64,000 bases of DNA from Halobaculum limi (GCF_029490015.1 NZ_CP120468.1:2356001-2420000); one strand, 5' to 3'; counted from the stretch's first letter, positions 43,714 to 52,442 are shown. The notes: generated from the sequence alone by a model not told the origin. Numbers and translations are program-made.

Positions 43714-44130
43714 ATGGACAGCGGTGGGTCGAGCGACATGACGCTCGCTTTCGAACTGGACGCGCTCAAGTCGTTAGCCGACCCGAACGCGGTGTTCAAC
43801 GACGCTCGGGGGTGGACCAAGTACGTCGGCGTCGTCTCCGAGAAGCCGACGTACGTCGTCACGAACTTCACGCGCAAACATCGCGTTCGGCAGGACTTCT
43901 TCTCCGGGCCACGCGGCGTCGAAGAGTCACTGGAGAACGTGAAACGGCAGTTCGACACCGACCGCCACGTCTTCGTCGGCACGAGCGACGAAGACCGAAC
44001 GGTCGCCGAAGCCACCGACTGGGAGTTTCTCCCGCTTGAACAGGCCGCAGTGGCCGCAGGTTGGGAGTTGACCGACCCCGAAACGGAGTCAGACCCGTTC
44101 GCCGAAGAGACCCGCGACGACTGGCCCTGA
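43714..44130 (+). CDS. DUF7124 family haloarchaeal protein
   Basis: A 138-residue protein starting MDSGGSSDMTLAFELDALKS. The conserved core includes ADPNAVFNDARGWTKYVGVV, TYVVTNFTRKHRVRQDFFSG (split in the motif) and ESLENVKRQFDTDRHVFVG. The fold appears mixed alpha/beta, and the pattern is that of a well conserved, uncharacterised haloarchaeal family. A second ATG at codon 9 is a possible start. It is 103 nt upstream of mptA and in the same orientation, so joint transcription is possible. Confidence 0.8.
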   Translation: MDSGGSSDMTLAFELDALKSLADPNAVFNDARGWTKYVGVVSEKPTYVVTNFTRKHRVRQDFFSGPRGVEESLENVKRQFDTDRHVFVGTSDEDRTVAEATDWEFLPLEQAAVAAGWELTDPETESDPFAEETRDDWP

Positions 44131-44233
44131 ACTGACGCCGGCAGCGGCGGGCGGCGTGCGATCGCGGCCGCTGTCACAGGACTTCACCTTTCGAAACCAC
44201 TAATCAGCGTCGTCCCGTGGAAACATCTACTCA

Positions 44234-45160
44234 ATGAGTCACCAGTTGCCGGACGTGCAGGCCAGTCGGCCGGACGTCTCCGTCGGACTGAGCCAGGTCG
44301 GTGTCACCGGCGTCGAGAAACTCGTCAAGATCGACCGCGGTGCCGACCGGCCGTGGGTGTTTATGGCTGAGTTCGCCGTGTTCGTCGACCTCCCCGGCGA
44401 GCGCAAAGGGATCGACATGAGCCGTAATATGGAGGTCATCGACGAAGTGCTGGAGGCCGCCACCCGCGAGGAGGCCTACCGCATCGAGGACGTCTGCGGC
44501 GACGCCGCCGAGCGACTCCTCGCGAAACACGACTACACGTCGACGGCGGAGATCGAGATGACCGCCGAACTCGTCACGCGCGAGGACACGCCCGCCTCGG
44601 GTCGCGAGACGCAGTCCACCTCGACGGTCATCGCGAGCGCGGTCGCCGACGAGGAGGGTACGCGCGAAGAGATCGGTGCGGAGGTAACGGGAATGACGGT
44701 GTGTCCCTGCTCACAGGGGATGTCCGAGTCGCGGGCCCGTGAGAAACTCGACGACCTCGGCGTCGACGACGAGACGGCCGAGGCGTTCCTCGACGCGGTT
44801 CCCCAACCGGGACACTCCCAGCGCGGTCACGCCACCCTGACGTTCACCGCCGAGGGGACGCTCGACGTCGACCTCCTCGACATCATCGACACGGCCCGTG
44901 ACGCGATGAGCGCCCGCATCTATAACTACGCGAAACGGCCCGACGAGGACCATATGACCTACGAGGCCCACGCCGACGCGAAGTTCGTCGAAGACTGCGT
45001 CCGGACGATGGCCGAAGACGTGGTCGAGCGATACGACCACCTCGCAGACGACGTGGTCGTCCATATGAAGCAGTCGAACGACGAGTCCATCCACCAGCAC
45101 AACGCCCACGCGGAACGCGACATCACGATGGGCACGCTCCGGTCGGAACTGAGCGAGTAA
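44234..45160 (+). CDS. mptA: GTP cyclohydrolase MptA
   Basis: A 308-residue archaeal GTP cyclohydrolase of the FolE2/MptA type, which opens GTP to give 7,8-dihydro-D-neopterin 2',3'-cyclic phosphate, the first step of pterin cofactor synthesis. The signature metal Cys is in [17 protein letters not shown] (about residues 154-170), and the histidines HSQRGH and [11 protein letters not shown] are conserved. Length and start ([21 protein letters not shown] with the usual [10 protein letters not shown]) match the family. It uses Fe(II) in the archaeal enzyme (family knowledge). Confidence 0.93.
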   Translation: MSHQLPDVQASRPDVSVGLSQVGVTGVEKLVKIDRGADRPWVFMAEFAVFVDLPGERKGIDMSRNMEVIDEVLEAATREEAYRIEDVCGDAAERLLAKHDYTSTAEIEMTAELVTREDTPASGRETQSTSTVIASAVADEEGTREEIGAEVTGMTVCPCSQGMSESRAREKLDDLGVDDETAEAFLDAVPQPGHSQRGHATLTFTAEGTLDVDLLDIIDTARDAMSARIYNYAKRPDEDHMTYEAHADAKFVEDCVRTMAEDVVERYDHLADDVVVHMKQSNDESIHQHNAHAERDITMGTLRSELSE

Positions 45161-45210
45161 CGGCGACGGTCCACCCCGACCACAGCTTCGATTCTTCTGG
45201 CGCGGAGCCG

Positions 45211-46014
45211 TCAGTCCAACAGCGGAGTTGCGTCAGTCCAGCGGTCGTGGAACGACTGGCGAACGTCGGCGGCGAACTCGGGGTCTTTCAGGTCGATCAT
45301 CGCGAAGGAGGCGTCCGGGTCGACAGGGCTGGGAACCTCCATACACACCTCCGCATCGTCGACGAGCGTGAACGTGCCGCGCAGTCGCGGTGCGGTCCGC
45401 ACGGCGAAGTTCGGGTGGTCGGCCATCCGGTCGAGATAGCGCCGTTCGACGCTCTTCGGGAGTTGTGCCGGGAGGTCCTCGGACAGCAGCAGCGACACGT
45501 CGACACCGCGTTCGAGTGCGGCCTCCAGTTCGGCGGCGATTGCCTCGCCCAAATCGCCGATGTCCAGTCCCGACGCAGGAGCGGCCGCAATCATCACGAC
45601 ACGCTCGTCGGCCGCCGACAGTCGCTCCAACAGCAGGTCAGCCGTCTCGTCGGGGCCGAGCGCCGCCGTCCAGAACTGTTCGTCCGGCGGGTCGCCCGCC
45701 TCCAGTTCCGAGGTGAGTTCCTCAACGACCGCCTCGTACTGGTCGGCCTGTTCGTCGAGTTCCCGCTTTCGCTCCTCGAGCAGTCGGTCCAGCGCCGCGT
45801 CGGGTTCGACCGCGAGGTACTTCTTCGGACGACTGGCCGCCTGACTTCGAGCGAGACGGTGCCGTTCTAAACTGTTGAGTACGTCGTACACGCGACCCAT
45901 CGGGACGCCGCTGGCGTCGGACAACTCCTTGGCCGTCGCCGGCCCGGAATCGAGCAGGGCACGGTACGCGCGGGACTCGTACTCGGAGAGCCCCAAGTCA
46001 CGGAGATTCGCCAT
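45211..46014 (-). CDS. TrmB family transcriptional regulator
   Basis: A 267-residue regulator. The N-terminal winged helix-turn-helix is DLGLSEYESRAYRALLDSGP, with ASGVPMGRVYDVLNSLERH as the recognition region (about residues 32-50). A central coiled-coil (about 75-110) links it to a C-terminal sensor of the phospholipase-D-like TrmB type (LLLERLSAADERVVMIAAAP onward). TrmB proteins control sugar uptake and metabolism in archaea. A TACAAAAA element 22-29 nt upstream (minus strand TTTTTGTA) may be its TATA box. The genes it controls are not evident. Confidence 0.88.
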   Translation of the reverse strand: MANLRDLGLSEYESRAYRALLDSGPATAKELSDASGVPMGRVYDVLNSLERHRLARSQAASRPKKYLAVEPDAALDRLLEERKRELDEQADQYEAVVEELTSELEAGDPPDEQFWTAALGPDETADLLLERLSAADERVVMIAAAPASGLDIGDLGEAIAAELEAALERGVDVSLLLSEDLPAQLPKSVERRYLDRMADHPNFAVRTAPRLRGTFTLVDDAEVCMEVPSPVDPDASFAMIDLKDPEFAADVRQSFHDRWTDATPLLD

Positions 46015-46099
46015 AGGCGTGGGTGGGAACGGGGATACAAAAACTCATCCCCAGTTTACAGTGGTCGGTGCCTACCGCTCGTCGTCTCGACTGCGAGCG

Positions 46100-47665
46100 T
46101 TACCTGACGGTGTCGGCGACGCGGTCCATCAGGGCCGCGGGCGTCTCCGCGGGGTCGGTGTCGCGGCCCCGGAGCGCCGCCGTCCCCTCAGGGGCCCGGT
46201 CGCTGTCGGGGACGACCACCTTCTCGTGGTCGGCGACGCGGAGGGCGGCGCGGTGGAGGTCTGATCCGGCCGGCGTGCCCACGTCGACGACGAGTGGGTC
46301 CCGGGTGAGCCGGGCGGCGACAGAGCCGTAACTGGCCACCTGCGCGCCCATCCGGTCGGCCGCACCCGCGAACGCGCCGACCGCGGCCTCCGCGCGGTCG
46401 CGGTAGCGCTGCTCCCCGGTCAGTGCCGCCACGTCGAGGAGTGCGTCCGCGAACTCGACGACGCTGTCGATAGGGCGAAGCGGGCGGTCGAGCATCGCCG
46501 GCCCCGACGCCGGACCGTCGCGGAAGGCGTCGTCGTCGCCGAGGACGTCGATACCACGGTCGGCGACCGCCTGTGCAACGTCGCCTCCGTCGCCGAGGAC
46601 GGACTCCGCGCGGCAGAATGCCGCCGTCACCCGGGCGACGTCGGCGAGGAGGTCCGTCTCGGTGTCGTCGTCGTCGACGTGGCGGACGGTGCCGTCGGCG
46701 TCGACGAGCGTCTCGCGGAGGTACGCCAGCGCACGCTCGGCGGAGTCGCGGGCGGTGTCGTCGTCGGTGTAGGCGGCGAGCGTGAGGAGTGCGTCGGCCG
46801 CGAGCGCGTTGCCCCCGGCGTACGCAGTCAAGTCGACTCGCTCGCCATCCGGGCCGACGCTCGCGCCGTAGGCGAACCCCGACCAGAGTTCGGCGTCGAG
46901 GAACTGCCCGATGCGCTCGGCCGTCTCACGGTAGGTGTCGTCGCCGGTGTAGAGGTAGGCGTTGGCGAACGCGCGGAGGACGCCCGCGTCGTCGGACAGG
47001 AGTTTCTCGCGAGCGGGGTCCGACCAGTCGCGGGCGGCGGCGTAGCGGAACACGCCGCCGTCGTCGTCGACCAGATTGCGCTCGACGGCGCCGAGCGTCT
47101 GCGTCGCCTTGTAGCGGTCGCGCTTGAGGGCGAACTCGATGGTTCGTGGCATCGGGAACTTGGCGTCGTCGCCCCACCCGGCGAAGTCGGGGTCCCACTG
47201 GGCGTCGAGTTGCCCCGCGAGGTGTTCCTCGATGGCAGTCGTGACGGGTCCGGCGGGCGTCTCGTTGCCCGCGAGGGCACGAGGAACGCGCCCGGCGTCC
47301 TCTCCTTGGGAATCCCACGTCTCGCGCACGCGGTCGAGGACCGAGCGGAAGCCACCCGGCCCGAGGTACGTCGCACCCGTGAGGAGCTCGCCGCTCGGGG
47401 TGGTGAACACCGTCGAGGGAAACCCGCCCATGTTGTACCGCTCGCGGACGCGCGGTTCTCGATCCACGTCGACTTTCACGGGGACGAACCCGTCGTTGAC
47501 GTTCGCGGCGATGCGCGGTTCGCCGAAGGTGTCGAACAGCATCGCGTGGCAGTCGTCACACCAGTTTGCCGTGAGAAACAGCAAGACGGGCTTGTTCGTT
47601 CGCTGCGCCTCGGCGAACGCGTCGGCGCCCCACTCGCGCCACTCGACGCGCGTCTCGTCGCTCAT
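46100..47665 (-). CDS. Thioredoxin-domain protein fused to DUF255/YyaL-like glycosidase fold
   Basis: A 521-residue protein starting MSDETRVEWREWGADAFAEA. The N-terminal thioredoxin-like domain has TANWCDDCHAMLFDTFGE with the CxxC at about residues 35-38. The C-terminal part is an alpha/alpha toroid typical of YyaL/spermatogenesis-associated protein 20 homologs (WGDDAKFPMPRTIEFAL, EKLLSDDAGVLRAFANAYLY and repeated helical pairs). It is shorter than the full-length members (about 700 residues). Function in thiol redox control is inferred. The annotated start is ATG 47665; the longer frame runs antisense to fxsA and is rejected. Confidence 0.85.
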   Translation of the reverse strand: MSDETRVEWREWGADAFAEAQRTNKPVLLFLTANWCDDCHAMLFDTFGEPRIAANVNDGFVPVKVDVDREPRVRERYNMGGFPSTVFTTPSGELLTGATYLGPGGFRSVLDRVRETWDSQGEDAGRVPRALAGNETPAGPVTTAIEEHLAGQLDAQWDPDFAGWGDDAKFPMPRTIEFALKRDRYKATQTLGAVERNLVDDDGGVFRYAAARDWSDPAREKLLSDDAGVLRAFANAYLYTGDDTYRETAERIGQFLDAELWSGFAYGASVGPDGERVDLTAYAGGNALAADALLTLAAYTDDDTARDSAERALAYLRETLVDADGTVRHVDDDDTETDLLADVARVTAAFCRAESVLGDGGDVAQAVADRGIDVLGDDDAFRDGPASGPAMLDRPLRPIDSVVEFADALLDVAALTGEQRYRDRAEAAVGAFAGAADRMGAQVASYGSVAARLTRDPLVVDVGTPAGSDLHRAALRVADHEKVVVPDSDRAPEGTAALRGRDTDPAETPAALMDRVADTVR

Positions 47666-47746
47666 ACCTCCGCTCCGGGACCGCCGGGCGTAAAGTCGGC
47701 GTTCGCGGCGAGGGAGCGTCGTGCCCGTCGGATCAACGAAAAGGGC

Positions 47747-47750
47747 TATA
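47747..47750 (+). promoter_or_regulatory. TATA box of fxsA
   Basis: The TATA at 47747-47750 (context GGCTATACAG) lies 24-27 nt upstream of the ATG at 47774, supporting a leaderless transcript. Confidence 0.5.
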
Positions 47751-47773
47751 CAGCACGCACGGGTAGCCCGTGT

Positions 47774-48358
47774 ATGCGCATTCGGCCACGCTACCTGCTG
47801 GTGGCGCTGTTGGCGATTCCCCTCGCCGACATCGTGTTCCTGCTGTGGGTGGCGACGAATCTCCTGACGCCGGTGCAGACGGTCGCCGTAGTCGTGTTGA
47901 CCGGGCTGGTCGGGATGCTCTTGGTCCGCGCGGAAGGTCGCCACACCCTCCGGTCGGTCCAGCGCAAACTCGCCAGCGGCGAAGTGCCGACCGGCGAACT
48001 CCTCGACGGCGGCCTGCTCATCGCCGCCGGCGCGTTCCTGCTCACGCCCGGCATCGTCACCGACGCCATCGGCTTCCTCCTGGCGTTGCCGCCGACGCGG
48101 TACCCGATCCGCGAGGCGCTTCGCCGCTACGTGGTCGTCCCGTACGTCGACACGCAGATGGACGGCTTCGCCACCGGGAATGTGTGGACCGCGGGCTTCC
48201 CGAGCGGCGACGGCGACGGGATGGGCGGCTTCGGCGTCGACGCGGACGGCGGCCACACGCGAACCGACACCGCGACGCGCGAGGGTGAGGACTTCGTCGA
48301 CGTAGACTTCGAGGAGGTCGACGACGACGCCGACCGCGACGCCGAACGCGAGCGGTGA
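47774..48358 (+). CDS. fxsA: FxsA family membrane protein
   Basis: A 194-residue membrane protein starting MRIRPRYLLVALLAIPLADI. TM segments at about 8-26 and 34-52 are followed by HTLRSVQRKLASGEVPTGEL and a third hydrophobic region, GGLLIAAGAFLLTPGIVTDAI, then PPTRYPIREALRRY. This is the FxsA/YtzA-type arrangement (in E. coli FxsA affects phage T7 exclusion). The last 55 residues are hydrophilic and acidic, a haloarchaeal-type extension. It is divergent from the thioredoxin/DUF255 gene and lies just upstream of tRNA-Ile. Confidence 0.88.
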   Translation: MRIRPRYLLVALLAIPLADIVFLLWVATNLLTPVQTVAVVVLTGLVGMLLVRAEGRHTLRSVQRKLASGEVPTGELLDGGLLIAAGAFLLTPGIVTDAIGFLLALPPTRYPIREALRRYVVVPYVDTQMDGFATGNVWTAGFPSGDGDGMGGFGVDADGGHTRTDTATREGEDFVDVDFEEVDDDADRDAERER

Positions 48359-48469
48359 CGAGCCTCCGACGACGGCGTCCGGCTGTGGTGTGCAATCGCA
48401 CGACGTGACGACGGTGGCGAACGGAAACCCTTAAACAATCTCTCCCACTACACGGAAATGCGCTCACCT

Positions 48470-48543
48470 GGGCCAATAGCTCAGTCAGGTTGAGCGCTCG
48501 GCTGATAACCGGGAGGTCCGCGGTTCAAATCCGCGTTGGCCCA
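48470..48543 (+). tRNA. tRNA-Ile (anticodon GAT)
   Basis: The acceptor strand GGGCCAA starts at 48470 and pairs with TTGGCCC ending at 48542, discriminator A at 48543. The anticodon arm CGGCT-GATAA region gives anticodon GAT, and the T arm GCGG-TTCAAAT-CCGC is standard. 74 nt without intron or encoded CCA. A TTAAAC element about 30 nt upstream may be the promoter. The gene marks the edge of the lower-GC patch downstream. Confidence 0.95.
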
Positions 48544-48549
48544 TCCACT

Positions 48550-48609
48550 ATCCGGCTGCTGACTGGCCGGATGAAATTGGGGCCGGGAACTCCCCAGCCA
48601 ACCAATTTC
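48550..48609 (+). terminator. Two hairpins downstream of tRNA-Ile
   Basis: ATCCGGC (48550-48556) pairs with GCCGGAT (48566-48572). Directly after it GAAATTGG (48573-48580) pairs with CCAATTTC (48602-48609) across a loop that itself contains a GGG/CCC stem. Together they are good candidates for tRNA transcription termination, or remnants of an insertion; no U-tract is obvious. Confidence 0.45.
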
Positions 48610-48822
48610 CGTCGACACAACATCTCACAGTGACGACGTTCGCGAGCGAGTTCTATCGCTCGTGTCGTGAGTTCCAGACTCTCGGCTACTCGCAAGGTCG
48701 GCTTATCCCAACGAGCGATTCCGATCGGTAGTGGGAGACAGGGATCGTGTCCAGCAGCGACACGAGCGCATTACTTCACATACCGCCTGAGTAACAATCC
48801 GTCTTGTGGGTGTGGGCTACGT

Positions 48823-49110
48823 ATGGACTGGGAGAATCCGGCGTACGAGATCAACAAGGGGTTGCTCGCGGCTGGCGACGAGCGGATCGACCCGGACCCC
48901 GACGACCAGCGGTTGAACGTGTTCGAGCGAGGGTGGAGTGAAGCCGTCGACAGCGAGAAGGACGACTTCGGAGAGCAAGCGTTCAAGACGCTGTCGTGGC
49001 GGAATCTCGGATACAGGCTCGGACTGTTGTTCGGGGAGACGTCCGAACCGATGCAACGAGAACTGTACGACTGGTGTGTGCGGCAGATGCGGGAACAGCG
49101 GACGTCGTAG
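48823..49110 (+). CDS. Conserved-looking hypothetical protein
   Basis: 95 residues starting MDWENPAYEINKGLLAAGDE. The N-terminal half is acidic and the C-terminal half is helical (NVFERGWSEAVDSEKDDF, then LSWRNLGYRLGLLFGE and YDWCVRQMREQR). Composition is normal for haloarchaea and there is no frameshift. I do not recognise the family. It is the first gene of a patch downstream of tRNA-Ile that includes a broken gene and AT-rich sequence, so it may have been acquired. No TATA box at the standard distance was seen. Confidence 0.6.
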   Translation: MDWENPAYEINKGLLAAGDERIDPDPDDQRLNVFERGWSEAVDSEKDDFGEQAFKTLSWRNLGYRLGLLFGETSEPMQRELYDWCVRQMREQRTS

Positions 49111-49133
49111 CGACGGGTGTGGTGAGTCGTTAG

Positions 49134-49361
49134 AGCGATTCACGGCTACTCGGCGTTTGTGACGACTGCGAGACGGCCGTCTTCTGGGACAACATCTGGC
49201 GCGGCGTCGTTGAGGTCGGGTTCGACGCACACGGCGTCGACGAACTCGACGCGGCGCGGACCGAGACGACGGACGAGTTCGGGAAGGGAGAGTATCTGGA
49301 GAATGCAGCGTTAGAGGAATGGGATTTGGTGCATTCGAAGCACCAGTGGTTACTTGAGTAA
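49134..49361 (+). pseudogene. Headless gene remnant (75 codons)
   Basis: An open frame from just after a TAG (49131-49133) to TAA at 49359-49361 encodes GVCDDCETAVFWDNIWRGVV and, further on, EYLENAALEEWDLVHSKHQW. The composition and codon use look fully coding, and a zinc-type CDDC is visible, but no ATG, GTG or TTG occurs near its beginning. It is probably the C-terminal end of a lost gene. It lies 23 nt past the stop of the 48823 gene. The family is not recognised. Confidence 0.5.
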
Positions 49362-49389
49362 TCTCAGAGTGCGGCAACTAGCAAGGAAA

Positions 49390-49407
49390 CCACAGCAGTA
49401 ACTGTGG
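49390..49407 (-). terminator. Hairpin terminator-like site after the 49412 gene
   Basis: CCACAG (49390-49395) and CTGTGG (49402-49407) form a 6-bp stem with a 6-nt loop. On the minus strand it lies 4 nt after the stop codon at 49412-49414 and is followed by TTTCC. It may end transcription of that gene. Confidence 0.4.
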
Positions 49408-49411
49408 ATAT

Positions 49412-49867
49412 CTATGCATAAGCGAGTCGAGAACGTAGGTCACTTGATGATGAGGTGTTGTATTTTATCGCTTTACTATGTTGTTCTGCGATTTGTTGGT
49501 ACACATTTCCATCACGCTCACTCATCAACAGCTCGTAAGACTCCGGTGCTATTCCAGTCTGCAAATCGACTGTCCAGTAGGTGTACATTGAGAGTGCAAT
49601 TGAAGTGACTATCATTCCAGCCCCGAGAAAGACCAGTCCGGTTTCCCCAAGTAGTCCTGGACGAAAGGCTAGAACTGAGAGAAGCAGACCGAGGACTGTA
49701 AGATCAATCTTGAAGAGGTCAACGGACTCTGACCTTAGTTGGCGCTGTGTCTCAATCTCAATTTGCAATAGGCGTGTGCTTTCTTCAGCTGCAGCCATTG
49801 CTGCCTCCTCACGAATCTCTTCGCCTTGGTTACACTCTCCAGCAGGTGCGAAGCTCTGACCATCCAT
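49412..49867 (-). CDS. Two-TM membrane protein in a low-GC segment
   Basis: About 151 residues starting at ATG 49867 (MDGQSFAPAGECNQGEEIRE). A helical soluble half (about 1-55, QLRSESVDLFKIDLT at its end) is followed by two TM segments (LTVLGLLLSVLAFRPGLL and GLVFLGAGMIVTSIALSMY), then a cytoplasmic-type tail. The architecture recalls small 2-TM proteins sometimes found near defence loci, but no specific family is visible. GC is clearly below that of the neighbours, suggesting recent acquisition. A longer start (49936) is possible. Confidence 0.6.
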   Translation of the reverse strand: MDGQSFAPAGECNQGEEIREEAAMAAAEESTRLLQIEIETQRQLRSESVDLFKIDLTVLGLLLSVLAFRPGLLGETGLVFLGAGMIVTSIALSMYTYWTVDLQTGIAPESYELLMSERDGNVYQQIAEQHSKAIKYNTSSSSDLRSRLAYA

Positions 49868-50161
49868 CAGCCGACCCCCGCGTACCAACTCAGCCGAGTC
49901 CACCCACCGGGCCACATCCCCGAAACAGACACCCAATGATAAGTGTCCAGTTCACCGGCGAGACAGGGCACGACCCCAGCGAGAACGCGACACTCGGCCC
50001 GACCGAAGCCACACCCGAGGTCCCACATACTCGTCTGTCGATTGCCCCTACCTGTTCAATAAGATGATAGTCGCGTTCACGGACACGTTCGAGAATCGGC
50101 GTCTCACCAACCACCTGCTCTGGCACACACCCACCGTCAGAAAAGTCGCCCGCAAATCGAC
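49868..50161. other. Gap without a supported gene
   Basis: About 294 nt between two minus-strand genes. ORFs of 93-106 codons run through it on both strands, but they have no recognisable motif and conflict with each other. The plus-strand fragment reading VQFTGETGHDPSENATLGPT is coding-like in composition, so decayed coding sequence is possible. Confidence 0.4.
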
Positions 50162-50509
50162 CTACGGCCACGATATCTGCAACGTCTCACGGGCGCTCCC
50201 GACGAGTCGCAACAGCGGCAGGATCGTCTGGAACTCTGGACCCTGTCGGATCTGCCGCGTCTCCATCGAGTAGTCGATGAACTCGCGGGCCGCGAGGTAG
50301 GGAAGTTGCGTGTGGTACAGCACCGTGCCCACGTACTCGGTGTCGGCGTTTATCCGGTCGGTGAGCGTGGCACACACCTCGTCGAACGTCGTCTCCGGTG
50401 ACTGGACGAGCGTGGTCAACACCGTCCGACGGTAGGTGTCACTCAGTGCATCGAAGAGGTCATCAGTCAGTTCTGCTGGGTTTGGGACGCGGGTTGGGTT
50501 GGATTGCAT
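50162..50509 (-). CDS. DUF7344-type HTH protein
   Basis: A 115-residue protein starting MQSNPTRVPNPAELTDDLFD. The core DLFDALSDTYRRTVLTTLVQ, TFDEVCATLTDRI and LYHTQLPYLAAREFIDYSME (about 17-95) is the winged-helix pattern of the DUF7344 family, which haloarchaea use in large numbers as presumed transcription regulators. The terminal segment after FIDYSMETRQ is short. No autoregulatory operator is obvious. An upstream start at 50572 is possible but has unlike composition. Confidence 0.75.
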   Translation of the reverse strand: MQSNPTRVPNPAELTDDLFDALSDTYRRTVLTTLVQSPETTFDEVCATLTDRINADTEYVGTVLYHTQLPYLAAREFIDYSMETRQIRQGPEFQTILPLLRLVGSARETLQISWP

Positions 50510-50694
50510 AGCGGTACCTCTGGCATTGATCCGACATTTCTGTGAGAACTCGCGGGGCGTTCCAACTGTCATCGTCCTCCCGGAGTGTGGTCACAGACTG
50601 CCACGGACACCCATCGGATACGGACGGTAATACGCTCGCATTTGGCTTAAATATCTACTGTCCGGCAAGCACAGGAACCGCCGTCGAACGTGCC

Positions 50695-51954
50695 TCAGAA
50701 GCCCTCTCTGAGGTACGGGTCGGTCGTGGGAAACAGCGCCGCGAGCGTCGCCCGACGCTCGGCGTCGAGGCCCTCGACGTGTCCGAGGTCGGCCAGTCGG
50801 TCGACGCTGTGTGACCCGACGACCAATCGCGTCAGCGTTCCGATGTCGAGCGGGACGGCCGACGCCTCGGCGTCGTCGCTGGTCGCCTCGGTCACGGTTC
50901 CTTCTCCGTCGCGCACGCGGAGGCCGACGACGCGGTCGTTCCACGGACACGTCTCGTCGGTGACGTCGAACTGGACCGTTCCGGTCACGTCCTCGGGGTA
51001 CGACACCGCCGAGAGCGCCGCGGGTACGTCGACGATGCGGGCCATCGGCCCGGCCCGAACCTCGGTGTCGACCGCTCGGGGGTCGTCGAGTTCGTCGAAC
51101 AGGCGAGCGTCTGCGGGCCCCGAGATGCGGACCGACCCAACCTGTGAGTCGTGGTTGCGACAGAACCGAAGCAGGTGTCCCCGAGCCTCGCGGTCGCAGA
51201 ACGCGAGTTCGTTGACGAGCATCGACTTGTCGTCGCGGCCGTCGTCGTCGCCGGAGTCGACGGTGAACACGAGGTAGCCACGGAGGTCGCCGTCGTCGTC
51301 GCGCCAGCCGTAGACGTACGGGTCGGTCCCCCACGACTGGAAGACGCGACAGCGCCACCAGTCCTCGCCGCGGTTGAGGCCGAAGTCGCCGTCGGCCCAC
51401 GCGGCGTGGACGGCGTCGACGGCCGCCCAGTCGTCGGCGGTGAGTCGCTCGAACGACCCGGCCGCGGGCGGGCACGCCCCCGAGAGCGCGTCGGGGTCGA
51501 CAGTCAGTCGCGTGTAGTCGTTGATCCGAGCGTAGCCGAGTCGCTGGTAGAAGGGGAACTCGAAGGGCCACAGCGCCGCGAAGGCGACGCCCTCCTCGCG
51601 GAGTTCGGCGTGGAGGTCCGTGAGGAGGTCGCGGACGAGACCACGCCGACGATACTCCGGTGGCGACGCGACGGCCGAGACGCCCGCGACCGGGCGATGG
51701 TCTCCACGGATGCGCGCCGAGAAGGCGTAGTACGCACAGACGACCGCGATAGCCTCGGGATCGAGTTCTGCCGCATCCGCCGCGCGGTCGGCCGATACTC
51801 CGTCGTCGGTGTCGTACAGCGCACGAGGGTGGAACGTCGATGGCCGGTCGGGGCCCTCCGTGTCGTCGTCGGGGCCACGCTCTGGCGAGAACGCGTACCG
51901 GAGGACGCCGTCGAACGCCGCCTCGTGGTCGTCGGGGACCGCGTGATACTCCAT
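50695..51954 (-). CDS. Eis-like GNAT acetyltransferase
   Basis: A 419-residue protein of the enhanced-intracellular-survival (Eis) type: tandem GNAT domains followed by a C-terminal sterol-carrier-like domain. The N-terminal GNAT has VSAVASPPEYRRRGLVRDLL, with the acetyl-CoA loop at about residues 92-111, and FPFYQRLGYARIN. The central GNAT starts near RLTADDWAAVDAVHAAW. The C-terminus ends AALFPTTDPYLREGF, typical of the family. It acetylates amines; the substrate is unknown. Start ATG 51954. Confidence 0.82.
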   Translation of the reverse strand: MEYHAVPDDHEAAFDGVLRYAFSPERGPDDDTEGPDRPSTFHPRALYDTDDGVSADRAADAAELDPEAIAVVCAYYAFSARIRGDHRPVAGVSAVASPPEYRRRGLVRDLLTDLHAELREEGVAFAALWPFEFPFYQRLGYARINDYTRLTVDPDALSGACPPAAGSFERLTADDWAAVDAVHAAWADGDFGLNRGEDWWRCRVFQSWGTDPYVYGWRDDDGDLRGYLVFTVDSGDDDGRDDKSMLVNELAFCDREARGHLLRFCRNHDSQVGSVRISGPADARLFDELDDPRAVDTEVRAGPMARIVDVPAALSAVSYPEDVTGTVQFDVTDETCPWNDRVVGLRVRDGEGTVTEATSDDAEASAVPLDIGTLTRLVVGSHSVDRLADLGHVEGLDAERRATLAALFPTTDPYLREGF

Positions 51955-52055
51955 ACCCGAAACGCCGCCGCGGGGGTGAAAGCGGTTGCGCCACCGTGGA
52001 ACTGCTTCACATCCCGAACCGCGGGATACTACTCTACGCGGCCCCGAGTGGTGGT

Positions 52056-52442
52056 ATGGCCGACAACTCCCGGCTTCGCGACCGGATCACTCGCGACCGA
52101 CTCCTGCTTGCGACGGTGTTGCTCGTCGGTATCGCGGGCACCGGAATCGTCCGTCGGCAACTCGGCGTGTTGGGGTACAACGGACTCGGGCGACTCGTGT
52201 TCATCCTCGGGTACGGCGGGATGGTGTTTCTCGTGTGGTACATCTGGATTCGACCGCTCGACATCACTGGCCCGAGTGAGGAGCGACAGGTGTCGCGCGA
52301 GGTGACTGCGAGCGACGCCGGGCAACCGACCGAACGCGAGGGAGACGCGGACACAGACGTGCACACCGCGTCGAACGAGACGGAATCGGCGACGACAGAC
52401 GACACGACCCGCGACGACAGCCGAACCGACGCCTCGAACTAA
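52056..52442 (+). CDS. Small membrane protein with acidic tail
   Basis: A 128-residue protein starting MADNSRLRDRITRDRLLLAT. Two TM segments (about 17-36 and 46-66) are separated by GVLGYNGLGR. The remaining 60 residues are Thr, Asp, Glu and Ser rich and disordered. Members of this type occur in haloarchaea but have no known function. It is 101 nt from the divergent Eis-like gene and 48 nt upstream of the phosphatase-superfamily gene. Confidence 0.7.
   Translation: MADNSRLRDRITRDRLLLATVLLVGIAGTGIVRRQLGVLGYNGLGRLVFILGYGGMVFLVWYIWIRPLDITGPSEERQVSREVTASDAGQPTEREGDADTDVHTASNETESATTDDTTRDDSRTDASN

Noticed and set aside
49890-50171. 93-codon minus-strand ORF in the gap before the DUF7344 gene
   Set aside because: No motif is recognised and it overlaps equally long plus-strand frames; kept only as possible decayed sequence.
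48470-50694. Attachment repeat (att) of the tRNA-Ile 3' end
   Set aside because: I searched by eye for the T-arm/acceptor sequence downstream and found no second copy within the window; no integrase gene is present.
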